A program made the position numbers and the translations under genes. From Albifimbria verrucaria (lineage: Eukaryota; Ascomycota; Sordariomycetes; Hypocreales; Stachybotryaceae): a stretch of DNA of 64,000 nt. The notes under the pieces were generated by a model that saw nothing but the letters and a program-made list of their open reading frames with translations, was not told the origin of the DNA and ran no database searches. Below are positions 12,401-25,200 of the stretch, one piece after another (within the stretch, counting starts at the first letter, position 1; the number at the start of each line of letters is the position of its first letter). The stretch covers positions 5,704,001 through 5,768,000 of the forward strand of contig JAHREC010000018.1 in assembly GCA_020081605.1 (NCBI GenBank), written 5' to 3'.

Positions 12401-14150
12401 CTGGAAATAGGACAGGGCGCCGAACCAGGTCACTGCTATAGATAGGAAGTGCTTGCTCAAGCCCACAATGGGCCTAAGCCGCATGCCAGCCAAATCTCGT
12501 ATCACCAAAAGGGATGGACACATGCCACTTGAGGTTGAAAATGGTCGTTTCGTCTCGCTCCAATTGGCGCCCAGGACCACCTGACTGGTTCAGAACGGCG
12601 TACGAGCAAAGACAGTCGCGTGATCTGTGGTAGAAACGGTCGAATCTAGGTAAATAATGCAAGATCGAGCCGGACTGGGAGCGGGCTGTATTTGAAATGA
12701 GAGCAAATTTAAGGTGAGGTTAGTGTCGAGCTCTCAATCTCCCTACAAGCTTGAGTTGAACGCAAGCAGAAGGGAGGTAGGCCGTCCGTGCCTTTAGTGT
12801 CTGGACGGACTGAGGCTATGGCGGATGGTGGTGGGCAGGTCAGCGAGTTGAAGCGCGGTTTGCAACCGCGGATGCACCGTTTCCGGTCCGATCGAACAGC
12901 ACCAAAGACAGATTAACGAAGGAAGAGGGTGGAGCGGGGAGGCCGTTCAGTGGCTGTGAGCACGTTGACTAGAGGAGCTACGGGCGGGTGATGGGGACGA
13001 GAGTTGTGCAAGTTGTTTGGATGATTTCCCATTTCAGCTTGGACATGGCTACCGCGTACTGAAGTTTTGTGCGTGTTGTTGACGTTTATCATGGCCTGCA
13101 AGCATCCATTGTTGGTGCACGTAATACTGAGCGAGGGTAAGATATATCTGGATCCAGGTTGGTCAGTCAGCCATGGATGGGCCATGCAGGACACGCGTGA
13201 CTGCTTCGCAGCATACGAAAGGGGAAAGTTGACGTGCGATGACTGATGGGAATCAGCAATGATGGTCAGGCACCGGAGCATGTTGACTAGGTTGTGGGCC
13301 GTTTCGTGTGCTGTCAAAACAGGTAAGCAAGGGCAGACAGAGAGTGACATGGCGATCAACATTGGGATGTCCTGGTCAGTCGCTGAGCCCTTTATCTGGT
13401 GCAAGATTCCCTGGACAATGCATTGGCGAGAATTGTGCATATACTCCTTGCTGGTAGGATCCGTGTCATTGATGACAGAATGTCGGAACGAAAAGAAGAG
13501 CAGCCGAAGTTAATGAAAGGACGGATCTACACCGAACTGACATGACGCTAGGCTCATAGCGTTTGGTCAGGAGGATTCCTATTTGATGTTGTTTAGGGAT
13601 GGAGATTAATAAAAAAATACATTGTGATTGCTGCTGTGGCTTCTGCTTCAGCTTCTTCTGCTGCACGGTTAAAGAAAAGTCGACTCCACCGAAGGTCCCG
13701 AACGGTGACGACATCGAAGGCCCAAAGGGCTCCAGTCGACCAGGGGTGTTTGTTTTTTTCTCTTTCTCGTTGTCCCGTTTCGACTCTGCGCATCCCGGTC
13801 CCACAGGAGATGGAGCAATGCTAGACCAAGAGCGCGCCAAGCTTCACTAAAGACCAAGAGAGCGATGAAGAGCCATGCCTGAAGGAGAGACGAGGCGGGA
13901 AGGGGTGTGGGCTGGTTTGTCGATGGGATTGTCGAAAGGTAGTAGGTTTCGGGCCAGATGCAGCTGTTGGGCGGAACAGTCCATTTGAACCTTGATCGTT
14001 GAGCAAGGGCCTGCAAGGCCAGTCAGTGGGCGAGGTGCGATGTGCTATGTGCTATGTAATGGCGAGTAACGACGGACGACGCGTGTTGTCGTAACTTGGG
14101 CGTGTGCGTATTATTTGTTTGTTCGGTTCCGCGTTGCATGTGCTGTATCA
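9417..14150. other. 4.7 kb without a supported gene
   Basis: Only short overlapping open frames are present, in all six frames, with no domain, splice pattern or codon bias that I trust. The longest (12913-13440, minus, 175 codons) has no recognisable family. The left end should hold the PI-PLC promoter. A 9-base inverted repeat lies at 11300-11308/11335-11343. Long non-coding transcripts or distal promoter of the WSC gene are possible but not shown. Confidence 0.4.
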
Positions 14151-14200
14151 AGCTAAGTGAAGCGAAGCGAGGTCAAGTGAAGTGAAGTGAGTGCAGTGAA
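14151..14200 (+). repeat. AAGTG/AAGCG purine microsatellite
   Basis: An imperfect run of AAGTG and AAGCG units, without known function. Confidence 0.6.
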
Positions 14201-14389
14201 GAGGGAAAAGCCAGGGAGAGAGGAAGAGGAATAGAAGCAAAAAGGTTAAGCTCCATCTGTACTCTGCACTGTAGGAAGTTATTCATTATGTTGCTGTTCG
14301 CCGAGGCAGGCGCAACCTGGTGGCTTGTGTCGAGTTGATCGCTCCTTCCCAAGCAGCCACTCAGGCCTTCAAAGCTTGGAGCTTTCTTA

Positions 14390-15986
14390 TTCCTGCGTGT
14401 CTTTATCTTTTCTTCTCCTTCATCCGCATCTGTGCCTACTCGCACCAGGCCAATTCTCTCTCTCCTACCATCTCTTTTCATTCTCTTCTTCTTCTTCATC
14501 ATCATCTTCTTCACCTCTTCCTTATTCTCCTCTTGTTAGCTTACCTTCACTTCACGGCCAGGTTGCACGCACCTTGACCGCCATCGATCTTGGTATCGAC
14601 AGCGGCAACGACATCGACATCTTCGCTTCTTCTTTTGTTGCTATTTACTGCTCCTCTCTTCCTATCACCCTTCCAGAACAAAACAGAAATAGCCACCAGC
14701 TTCACCCTCGCGGCTCTCCTCCTTGGCCCGCTCGATTGGAACCGACGTCTTGGCTTGCCTGGGTAGTCGCTCTGCTGTTTCTCGTCTCCGCTTTGCACCT
14801 CGTACCCCCATCAGCCAACTCGTGTTCTGCCTCCCTGCACAGCACGGCACACACCACACCACCCACCCACTACGAGATACTTCCAAGGTACTAGCTCGTC
14901 CTTGTTCCTCGTTTGGGACCCCTTTCTCTTTTCTCTCCTCTTCCTCTTCTTCTCTCTTCTTTCCCTCTCCTTCCATTCAGGGTTCTTTTTCTTCTTCTTG
15001 GGTGTATTCAACCAATACCTGCTTGCTTGCATCTTTCTCCGTCCTTCGTTGCGTGTGCGTGCAGTACCAAGACCAACAACCGGAGGAGGCCTGTCCTGTC
15101 CTGTCTGTAACCCCGGCTCTCTTGTCTGCCTGTGCAATTTACTCCTCTTTGGCTACCACTCTACTCTACCTGTACTTTCTTTACCTGGGTCCTCCTACAG
15201 GCCCCAATCAAGGTCCGGCCGCGCATTCCAGTCTCTCTGCAACAGCTCCCAGCCTTCGACCACCTGCTTGGCCCGACGAGGCAAAACAAAGGAACAAGAC
15301 AAAAAAAAAAACACTGCGCGTGCTCACCTTTCGCTCACGAACGAGCCGGGTGTCCTTGCCTATCTTCTGCATCTTCACGTCGCGGCCTGTCGCACCTTCT
15401 CGGAGCCCGCCTTTCTCTCTCTCTCTCTCTCTCTAAAAACATCCTGGACGGCCCGTATTCCCATCTTACCCGAGACAGCGCTCCCCTGTCAACAGCACCA
15501 GCCAGCATTGACGCTCCCACTCCCAAGCTTGGCCTAGCCGTGGGTCTCTGTGCTCCGTCCGAATCACACCCAGCGAATCCATCCTAACCACACGGCACTT
15601 GCCTGCCTGTCTGTCTCCTCTCTTCGCCGGCGGCCGCGACCAGCCACTCAACCTAGCCTTTCTCCAACCTCGTCTCGACGACCGGCTGCCCTCCTCGTCC
15701 TTTGACTCGCTCGCTGCCCACCAGCGCACGAAGGAGGTTCGTTGCACGCCGTCCGCCTATCGCCCTATGGCTCGGACCTTGCAGGCTTAGCCAACCTGTC
15801 ACACTGTTATGTGGTGAAGCGACGCGGAACTCTACTGCTTCGTCACCCTTCTTCCCTCAACCAGGCGACCACCGGCTAAATCTGCCGAGATCGAGCGAGC
15901 CGTCTTTCCCAACGATCGACTGCCGATTTGCTTCCTAGATTCTCGCCACGATACTCTCGTTTGCCCGACCGAACCCTCTGCCCACG
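14390..15986 (+). promoter_or_regulatory. Long pyrimidine-rich leader of WSC gene
   Basis: For about 1.6 kb upstream of the WSC start codon the plus strand is dominated by C and T, with many TCTTC and CTCTC runs and an exact CT dinucleotide tract at 15414-15434. Long overlapping open frames here (14325-14894, 14723-15436, 14902-15537) come from the skewed composition and lack any domain. This is the look of a long CT-rich fungal promoter or 5' UTR. Several upstream ATGs are present, so translational control is possible if the region is transcribed. Confidence 0.5.
15414..15434 (+). repeat. CT dinucleotide tract
   Basis: About ten consecutive TC units inside the pyrimidine-rich leader of the WSC gene. 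Confidence 0.9.
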
Positions 15987-17429
15987 ATGGCTCTGCTTCG
16001 AAGGCTTGCTCAGAGCCTGAGCCTTGTGCTCCTCGCCTCTACCATCGTCTCTGCCACCGTTCCATTCGACACTTGCGCTGATTTCAACACAGGAGAGACG
16101 CCCAAGAGTAAGCACCTTGCCTAGTATTTTGATCACCCGCGAGTGAACCGCGAGACTAATTGTACGATCCAGATACCAGTATTTACATGACCAATGGCTA
16201 CTGCCAAACTCATTGCATGCAAGAGTATGCCTTTGCCATAACCCAGTACCAGTCTTGCTGGTGTTCCAATTATGCCCCGCCAAGTCCACCGAGGTCGATG
16301 ACGATCGATGCAGCACCATATGCCCTGCGTGGAAAGAGGAGAGATGTGGTGGTCCTGGCGTCTTTGCATACATCGTTCTTGCCAATATTGCACCCTCGGG
16401 AACGAGGGGCCTTTACCGTCTTCTACGACATCTGAATCGAGCAAGAGCACAGACGAGGTGAGTGGTTTATCTTTGTCGCGTTCCCTGCCTTATTCTTGCC
16501 TTTCATACCCTCCTCCAGCCTCAACGCAAGTGCCAAGGCTGGCCGGTGGCTCGAATCGGCTCTCCTGTCCTTGCCCTGTATCGTTTGACCGCATTCGTTA
16601 CGATTGCCCCAAGCGTTCAATGGGAAGACAGGGCAGTTTGATTAAATGTTTGAGTCCAGGCCATGACTACCACGGCGACGACGAGGGTGACTGAGACGGT
16701 GCAGACCACAGTGACGAAAGTTACGACCTCTGACCCCCTTCGGTGACCTCTTCCTCATCGTCTCTATCGAGCCGTACCACTCCTGTATGGCCCGTCTCCC
16801 TATCTGCGGCGCCTTCTAGGCCCTGGTCCGCCAGAGCAGTCCGTATACCCAACCAGTATGCTGATTCTTTTATAGTCTGATTCTTCTACCACGTCCGAAC
16901 CGACCAGCAGCCATATACAGACTGTCACCCTCGATGGGACCGTGAGAACCGTCACCGTTAACCCTGCTCAAACATCCGGTAGCTCAACTTCCGAGGAAAA
17001 TACCAATTCGGGGAATCACACAAAAGTAGTGGCCTCGGCACCGGCGCCGTGGTTGGCATTGTAGTAGGTGTTGTTGTTGCCGTTCTCATTGCGGCCGGCC
17101 TAGCCGTATTCTGGTTCCTCCGCCGAAGAAAACAGACTCAAGATGACGGTTACCGAGAGGACCCAAGCGTCCGAGGAGGGTCACCAGGTACGGTGGGAAC
17201 GGGCGGTCCTGAAATGATGGGCGTTGGCCCTGGTTCTGCTGCCAATACGGTGGGCAACAGAAGCAGCGTGCTGCAAATCGATCCTCGAATGGATCCCTTC
17301 CGGGGTCAAGGGCCCTATGCACGGGCCGGATCCCAAGAGAGTCTGAACACGCTGCGAGATGACCATGACTATTCGAGACGAATTCAGCAACCGTTACGAG
17401 CTACAAACCCCGATCCCGACGTCGATTAA
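15987..17429 (+). CDS. WSC-domain cell-wall stress sensor
   Basis: A Wsc/Slg1-type plasma-membrane mechanosensor for the cell wall integrity pathway. Residues 1-25 form a signal peptide (LSLVLLASTIVSA). The WSC domain follows with its eight cysteines: FDTCADF, NGYCQTHCMQEYAF, SCWCSNYAP, DRCSTICP and ERCGG..FAYIVL. Then comes a Ser/Thr-rich stalk likely to be O-mannosylated, one transmembrane helix (GAVVGIVVGVVVAVLIAAGLA), a stop-transfer RRRK, and a cytoplasmic tail ending PLRATNPDPDVD. Introns are 16108-16172 and 16458-16659; a third is likely near 16839-16875 but is unusually short. Frame breaks near 16277 (CCCC), 16405 (GGGG), 16735 (CCCCC) and 17010 (GGGG) each fit one lost base. In yeast the tail signals to Rom2 and Rho1; a similar role is expected. 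A long CT-rich leader precedes it. Confidence 0.85.
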
Positions 17430-19278
17430 GCGAGCTGCCACCGCCATAAGTGGTGACTCGAAGTACCTTTTTCTCATTCACATATCTCATTCAACAGTTA
17501 TTAGACAACTCTTCTTTCATGACGCAAACGACCTTCGTTTCTCCCATTTCCACCTTTTTGGTCGGTTTTTGCATTCGCATTTTGAGATACCAGGATGGCG
17601 TTTCCATTTTTGGGGAAAAATCTCGCAACGGCAGTGTAGTATTGCGAGGCGGAGCAGTATCCGGCAGAGTGTGGTCTAGCTGGATATCGTATATACAGCC
17701 ACCAGAATATCTTTTGATTCCCGTCACGACGACTGGGCATTGTTCGATTGGCATGGTCAGGTTTGTGGAGGATTATTGGATCGTCTTAGTCATGAGGTCT
17801 TATCTCGGACCTGGGCATTATTGGTTCAACGGGTTAGGAGAAGACATGGACTGGGTTCAATCCCGAATTGTTCATGAGCGCATTGGAACTCTTTGGCTGC
17901 AGGATTGCGTTAGAGAAGCTCCTGTGAGAGCCTTGTGTTTCAGCGCTGCTTTTCGTATGTACACAAGAGGGTAGGCCAGATCGATATGGCCACGGTTGGC
18001 TAGCTGATCAACCAAAGCGTTAAATTATTAGCATAAAGAACAAATATATGACCATGGCACAGCCATGTCGCTATCACCGGAACATACTGAGGTTCCTGAC
18101 GTGAAGTAATGTAGTGAGAGTGGCTCGTTCAGTTGGAATAGTGCCGAAAAGCCTGACCCATGAGGTTCACACTCGATTATTGAAACGAATTCTCAAGCCT
18201 AGAGAGATTGAAAAGTAGACCCAGCCAGACAAGTTTGCAAAGTCTGTTAATGGACCACATCCAAAATCTTCTCCGTTGGGTGTTGGACAGGCCTTACTCC
18301 CAGCAAAACTCGCTGTCTACATCTCAGCAACTCCACACCTACAACTTGGCTCCAGTCACTTCATCGAAGGAGGTCCTGCAATACGATCACAATGCCAATG
18401 TTGGCCAGGGAAACGTTTCTATAACCAGTGTCTCTCTTCCTTGCCTCCTGAATGAGCTCTCTTCGAATTAATCGCACTAAATATTTAATCATACACGTTC
18501 AGAAGCTCAGAGATAAGACCGTGACGCCTCGCATGAAGTAGGCAAATGCTATAACCGCTTAAAAACAGCAAACTTGGAATCAAAGGAAACAGGGACTTTG
18601 AAAAGCAGGGGTTGGTTTTGTGCTGTCTTGTCTAGGGTCATGTCACAGCTCGTGGAGTTTTCCTGGTCCGGATGATTTGTTGATACATGTTTCTCGTTTC
18701 CTCCCATTCTCATGCCTGTCCAAGATAAGAGTGTCGGCTTTAGAGGATTCACTTGGTCTGTTCCGCTGTCCTTGCACCTTTGTCTATGGTCCTTTCCGGG
18801 GTATTGTTTACCGTGCCTCCCCGCACGAAATCTTTATGGGAACAGACGTTGACGAGAAAGAAAAAAGGAACAGGGTTGTCGTAGATAGCAACATCGACAG
18901 ATGTCGGAACGGAGAGGGGTGGATATTCGTATCAAAAGAGGTATCAAGAAGCGAGGTACAAGTTTTCTCCTTTCGGTGAAGCAAAGTTCCGGCATGGTTG
19001 CTTGCAAATGTATAAAGGCAAAGAAAAAGAAAACTCCGTAGTATGATTGATTCTTGACGAATTACATGATCTTCCAGCCTCTTCTTTGGAGGCGGAAGTT
19101 TCGGTCGCTGATTCAGAAAGGCAGAAGCTCTTTTAAAGGGCTGCTGCTCATGGCTGCAAAGGCCAAACTTGAAAGATGTGGTCTTGTTGTAACAATTGGT
19201 AAAATAGATGGGTGTGTGTAATGACTGATTCTCTTTCCCGCCGTGCATTCCAAGGCATGGTCGACGGATGCCTCCCGA
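17430..19278. other. Convergent 3' region between WSC and THO2
   Basis: Both neighbouring genes end here, so the region should hold two 3' UTRs and terminators. No open frame with a recognisable family or convincing introns is seen. Confidence 0.45.
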
Positions 19279-22200
19279 TTATCCCCGTCTTGGTCGCTTC
19301 TCACGTTCATTCTGCGAAGCGCCTGCTCCTCTTCACTTCTGCGTTTCCGTCCACGGTCTTCTCTTGACTCCCTCCGTTCTTCTGGTCTTGGTCCTCCGCG
19401 GCCACTGCGGCCTGACCAATCCTCTCCTCCTCGGCCTCCCTGATGTCGGCCTTCACGTCCACCCATAAGCTCCCTTCCACCTGTGGGAGGACCCATTGGC
19501 TCCCTAGCGCCGCCCTCCCTATTGGAACGCCTTTGCTCTCTCTCCTCCCTATTGCCTGCATTTGCAGCACCCTCCGGCATGTTGCCAGATCGGCGGTCCC
19601 GGTACTCACGGTGTTCTTTACCCTCACGCTCACGACCGGGGCTACGCTCACGATCACGCTCACGACTCTCACGATGCGATGATCGGCTGGATCGCTCTGG
19701 CCTATTATGGTGATCTGTTCGACGAACGTGATCCATATCAGTCCTGACCACAATTTCGTCCGCAATTGCTGGGGTAGCCCGACTCGGCTGCTCATATCGC
19801 ATGGGGTCTTGACGTTCTTGACCAGGGGTGGAAGCTGGCGAGCCTCCTGTCAGTACTTGCACGTCTGAGTTGCCCAACATTTGTCGTGGTTGATTTCTTC
19901 GATTATTATTTGGTCGAGTTGTCTCGGGCATTGTCGCTTGCGCTTGCTGCAGTGTATTGTTGATACCTGCCAACTGTCGCCTACCTCCGCCAGACTTAAT
20001 ACGCTCAGTAGATGAAGCGGGACCTGTAGGTACGTTGCCTTCCGTTGCTGGAGAACCTGCCATGTTGCCCATCGAATGTCTTGGACCTGGACCAGGCCCC
20101 GCCCGGTCAGGGTATGTGTAGATCCCATTGAATGTCTACCATGGCTGGGAGGCAGTGGACCAGATGGCGGAGGTGGCGTGGGTGGAAGTTGCCCGCTTAA
20201 ATGCGGGAGCCTATTTGCATGGCCTCCACCGAGTGGTGTTGCGTTCGCCGAAGCAGGAGACATGTCCGGACCAGATCCGAAGTTTTGGAATCTGTCATGA
20301 TGCATGCCGCCAGCACCTCCAGAAGGAGTGGAAGGCCCATGGCCAGACTCATATCCAGATCGTCTTCCTCCCTGAGGATGAAGGTCCTGTTGGTGGTGGT
20401 CGATCTGGCGAGGAGCACGAGGTGCGTCTGAGTTTGCAAATCGGTTATCAGGTCTGCCACCTCCTGGACCCTGGTTGGACGGATGCCCTCCTCTAGCTGC
20501 ACCACGGCCACGGCCACGGGGCCCAGATGGGATATCATTGCTAGGAGGGTATGGATCTAAGCGGCCGTCATTTGCGCCCGAATATGACTGTCCTCTCTGT
20601 TCTGACTCATGGTCACGGGAAGATGGACGAGGAAATCCCGATTGGTCACGGAATTTGTTCAAGGGTCGATCACCATCATGGTCAGCCCTCTTTCCCGATG
20701 TACATTCATCTGTGGTGATTGATCTCGGTAATTTCTGCCCAATGGGCGATGATCAGGTGGTTGGAGTCGACCATGACGGTCTTCTTGGTGCATACCCTGA
20801 GGTCCTTGATCATGACCATAGCGACCGCCTCGTCGTGGAGAATGGCCCTTGCATTTCTATCCCGTCCTTCGTCCCTAGGAGGCCGGGTCGGTGTGCCATC
20901 GTCGTTGTCTCTGAACAAAGCAGCTCGTTCGGGATTAATACCATCGAGGACGACGTTTGGCGCCGGACGGCGACCTCTTCGCTCAGAGTCAGAACCGCGT
21001 GTTGGTTGCTCGTCCTTTGCAAACAGTGCTGCTCGCTCGGGGTTCATAACCGGCTCTTGGGTATCACTGGACCCCGAGGGAGCAGTTGTAGATGGCACCT
21101 GTTCCGTAGGACGGTCGTTGGTTCTGCTTACACTAGAATCCTCGGAGTCCGTTCGCGCTCTGATGGGGCTGGCGTGGAGGTAAATCTGCCCGGTAGCCAT
21201 CTCTAGAAGTGTCCGAGGTTCGAGATTCGTGTCCTCGTACAGGCTTCTCATTGTCAGAAGTTCTCCTTCGCCACGTGAATCGCGATGCTCGCGTCCACCA
21301 CGACCGTCCCTACTACGCTCGTGGCCACGCTGCTGCGTGTATCGCTCTTGTGCGAAAGGATGGCCGGGAATGGGCACATCAGGTCGAGTCGGAAGTGTGT
21401 GCGGCGGCCGGTCAGGTAGAGACATAGGCCGTGGGTCGTTCTTGGGTGTACCAGCTGTTGAGGACATCGGCTTGGGTGTTGATGACCTTGCAGGCCCAGA
21501 ACCAGATGCGCTATCATGACGTGACTGAGTGGTTGGTCGGGCCGGGAGAGAGTCTTTGGACCCTGTAGCAGGTCCTTGACTCTGTGAGCCACTGGTCTGC
21601 GATTTGGCGTCGTTGACTTCACCATCCTCTTCCTCGATGCTACCAGTCCTAGCATTGGTTAGTTCCTGATACGTAATTCATTGACAAGTCTTAACGTACT
21701 TGGTATGAGGTTTGAACTCTTGGGCGGTGGCTCGGAGACCTGCAGCGGTCTTTTCGGAATCTGCGCGCGAAGCTCCATCCTATGGTGTTGTTAGAGGAAG
21801 TAATAAACGTTGGATACACGCGAAACTCACGGCATTGGGTCGGAAGGCTTGAACCAAAACCCACTTGGGTTTGCGCTTTTGAAGCTCAGACAAAGCACCT
21901 TGTGCTGCTACTGATAAATCGACACGGTGTGCTTCTTCAGTTGATGAAGCTGTCTTAGAGGCTGCTTCTTGTTTGGTAATCTTCTGCAGTTGTGTCGAGA
22001 ACTGATTGCCCATGAAATCAATGGCAGGGAAGAAATCAAGTATGGCTCGCAGGACGGTAATAGCGTTTCTGATGTGCATCCATTCCGTACCCGCGAGACA
22101 AGTCTTGAGTGCCATGTTCAAGTTCTTGTGCCATCGGAAGAGGATGTCTTTGAACTGGGCATGCTCGACGAACGTTTCTGGTTTGCCATTTTCGTCCAAT

Positions 22201-25200
22201 GTAAGAGCAAATCCAAGTTTAGGCTGATCGTTAGGGCCCTTGCCTTCCTTGTCATATGCACCTAGGCGTGGCTGGTCCTTGGTTGGTTTGCTATCCTTCT
22301 CATTAAAGACAGGATCGTTCTTGTGCCATTTGGAGAGATCCTCGAGGATCAATTTCAAGAAACGACCCAGATACTCGGCTTCTCGAACCGTGCACGTAAA
22401 GATCAACGAGCGTAGGCGGTTTGCGTTGAAGAGTCGATCATAGAGTGACATGAGCTTGAAGCCTGGGGCGTTCCAGTCGTGAAGTGCCTTGATGAATTTG
22501 AAGGTGTATTCTGCGTCGGCAATCGAAAGTAGCAGTCGAGGCAGGAACAGTTGCTCCAGAAGAATGTCAGACACACTCTCCGGGGTAGCGTCACGGTTTG
22601 GGAAGGATGTTTGGAACTGCTTGGTCAAGTAAAACTTCCACTTAGCTTGTCGCATAAGGTGTTCGCCACACTCTTCGGATAAGCCAATTTGGAGCTGCAT
22701 AAGCTCTCGTCGCTTTTCCATCTTTCGCTCCTGTCCTTTCCGTGACATATCGGTGCGGTCTCGAGAAATAGCAAGCTCCTCAGTATGAAGGCGCTCCTTT
22801 TCTTGTCGATAGATCTTGTCAGGACAGTAGAGGTCGCCAAGCTGAAGAGCCCAAAACGTGACGTAAAGTTCCGGAGTGATTTTCTGCCAGACGGCAGGTC
22901 GAACTTTGTCTTGAACAGCATCAACAATGGGTTGCATCGCGGTACGTATCGAAGATGAATCATCAGTTCTCTGCAAGCCTCTGGGATTAGTCGGAGGAGC
23001 TGCTGGCGATTGTGATGCTCCCACCTGGTTCTCGCCTTGGGACGCTTCACGTGCAGGCGTTTCGCTCCCTTCATTGGGTGCTTTTGAATCGGCCATCTGT
23101 ACATCACCTTCCTTGTCGGCCTCAGTTTGTGAGGGCTGCGGTTTGTCTTTCACTTCTTCCGCTTTCTTCGGCTTCCAAGGATACATCCGGTGAGCAAGAC
23201 TAGCCCTGCCGATAAGGAACGCCAAATTCGTGTCCAGGCCATATGAGCTCATAAGTTCCGGTAGAGAAGGGACTAGCGAGTCGAAGGCAGCCGGTTCCAA
23301 GTTACTCCATAAAAAGTCAAGATACTTAATCAATGTTTGGTGAGAGTCGTCAACAATGGCAGATAAGTATTTAATATGCGCCTCGTCCTCAGGGACCTGG
23401 TATATCGCAGCCTGTCGGTACTGAGCAAGATTAACAAGGAAGCGGGCAGCAAGCTTGGAATCGGTCAGAGCTTGAATCAAACGTTTCGAGCTCTTAATGT
23501 TCTCAAAACGCCTATCTTGGCCTCTAATGAGGGTATGGCGACGGAGACATTCACCACCAGCCATGGACAGAATTTGATAATCAGTAAAGTCGGACGAGTC
23601 AACAATGCCACCCATGGAAGAAATGAACTCTTTCAGGATGATGAGATCGGTCGAGTTGTTCTGGAATAGCTGCTCGTTGACATACTGGAGGACGGGAGTA
23701 GGATCCAGACCTGGATATCTGCGGAAAACCTTTCCAGAAAATTTGGAAAGCGCTTGAAGCCACTTGCTGGTTGTGAGAGCATGCTCCGCTTGAGTTCGGC
23801 TTCTTGATTTACCAAGAGAGCTCAAAAGCGACCAAACAAGGACGTCGTAAGATAGATCGGTAAAATACTTTGCACATTCCACAAAGGCCTCGATCAGGTT
23901 GGGATAAGACTCCAGCTGCTCAAAGGCGACCCTGAAGACGATACCAGGCGAAGAGTAGCTTGTCTTTGCTAGCTGCTTCGCCATTTCATTGAGGTTAGTG
24001 AGCGACACTCGCTTCATGGTGCCCCTAGTTTCCGATGTGGCTCGGGCAAAAGCACTCTTCATGGCAGGGAGTCGCGAAATTTGACCCTCAAACCACTCAG
24101 CATATATTGAGTATCGCGTTGTCGTGGGATAGTACTTCAAAAGGCCCCATATGGCATTCACAACGCAAGCATTGGCCTTGGTGTGGCTGAGAGCTGGAAC
24201 GAGAAGCCTGCGCAGAAGATCATGCCATCGCGTAAGGTTGGGCTGGCTTTTGTCTTGAGCCAAACTGCGGAGCGCCAATGCTGGCCAGTTTGGCCAGTAG
24301 AGCCTCGTCTTTTCCGATATTAACCCCAGAGAGGTTCAAAAATGTGTTACAGAGGGTGAAAACATCGTCCACAGTTTGGCAGACTGGGATGTTGTCGTTC
24401 CACTCATCCCAGTAGAAGCGGTAGGTCTGATTTTCATTGGTATCAGTCTTATCAGGGAATGGCCACCTCCACACCTTCTTGGTGGGAAGTCTGCCCAAGC
24501 GCACACTGCCTTTGGGCATTCCATTCTGGTCGATGTCTGGAATGTTCTTGGTAGGGCACTCAATAGGGCAGGTGGCAACAGGCCTGGTTTCGCCGTAGAC
24601 TTTGTCGACCATAAAGTGTAGAATGCGATGGATACGAACAAGAACGTCAGGATACAGCTCTGGAATCCAAGGAAGCGACCCAGTATAAACAATGACTCTG
24701 GTATGGCACCGATGGTCAAAAGCTGGATGAGCAAAGACACCTTTTGTTCCAATGGCTCTTTGAGGTTGCTCTTGCTGGCAGCCTCCTCTTTCGGCGTTGC
24801 CTTGTCGGGCTCAGCCTTCTTCACGGGATCTTTCCTAGGTAAGCTGGGTGCCGTTGGGTTGTCATCATCACCCTGTGGCAGAACGCCAGCCATGAGCAAA
24901 GCATTCATTGGGCCGCCTCGAGAGGACCGTTCTTCTTCTTCAATCTCCTTGGTTCGCTTCTCACGAACCTGTTCCATGCCTTCATCGGCAGGGTACAGGT
25001 GAGGATACAAATCAGGGAGAGAGGAAGCCAATCTTAATCAGAAGCGCGGCAAGGTATAGGAGATTTGCTGGTAGGATGTCCGACTCGTCGCGACAGTCTG
25101 AGCTGTAGAATAGTAGCTTGAAGCCGAGGAGCTGAGCCGCAACACGGTTACCAGGAGGTGGAAGGGTTTTTGTGTCGTTAATCCATTGGTGTTCGAAGGC

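Noticed and set aside
12913..13440. 175-codon minus-strand open frame
   Set aside because: No start context, no known family, and several other frames overlap it; consistent with chance.
14325..15587. Several long open frames in the CT-rich region
   Set aside because: They come from Ser/Leu/Pro/Phe codons created by CT bias, are open in all three frames and carry no domain.
17850..17875. GGGTTCAATCCC resembling a tRNA box B
   Set aside because: No acceptor stem or box A upstream; a cloverleaf cannot be formed.
19243..21519. Plus-strand Arg/Ser-rich frames opposite the THO2 tail
   Set aside because: Shadows of the repetitive, Arg-rich C-terminal THO2 coding sequence.
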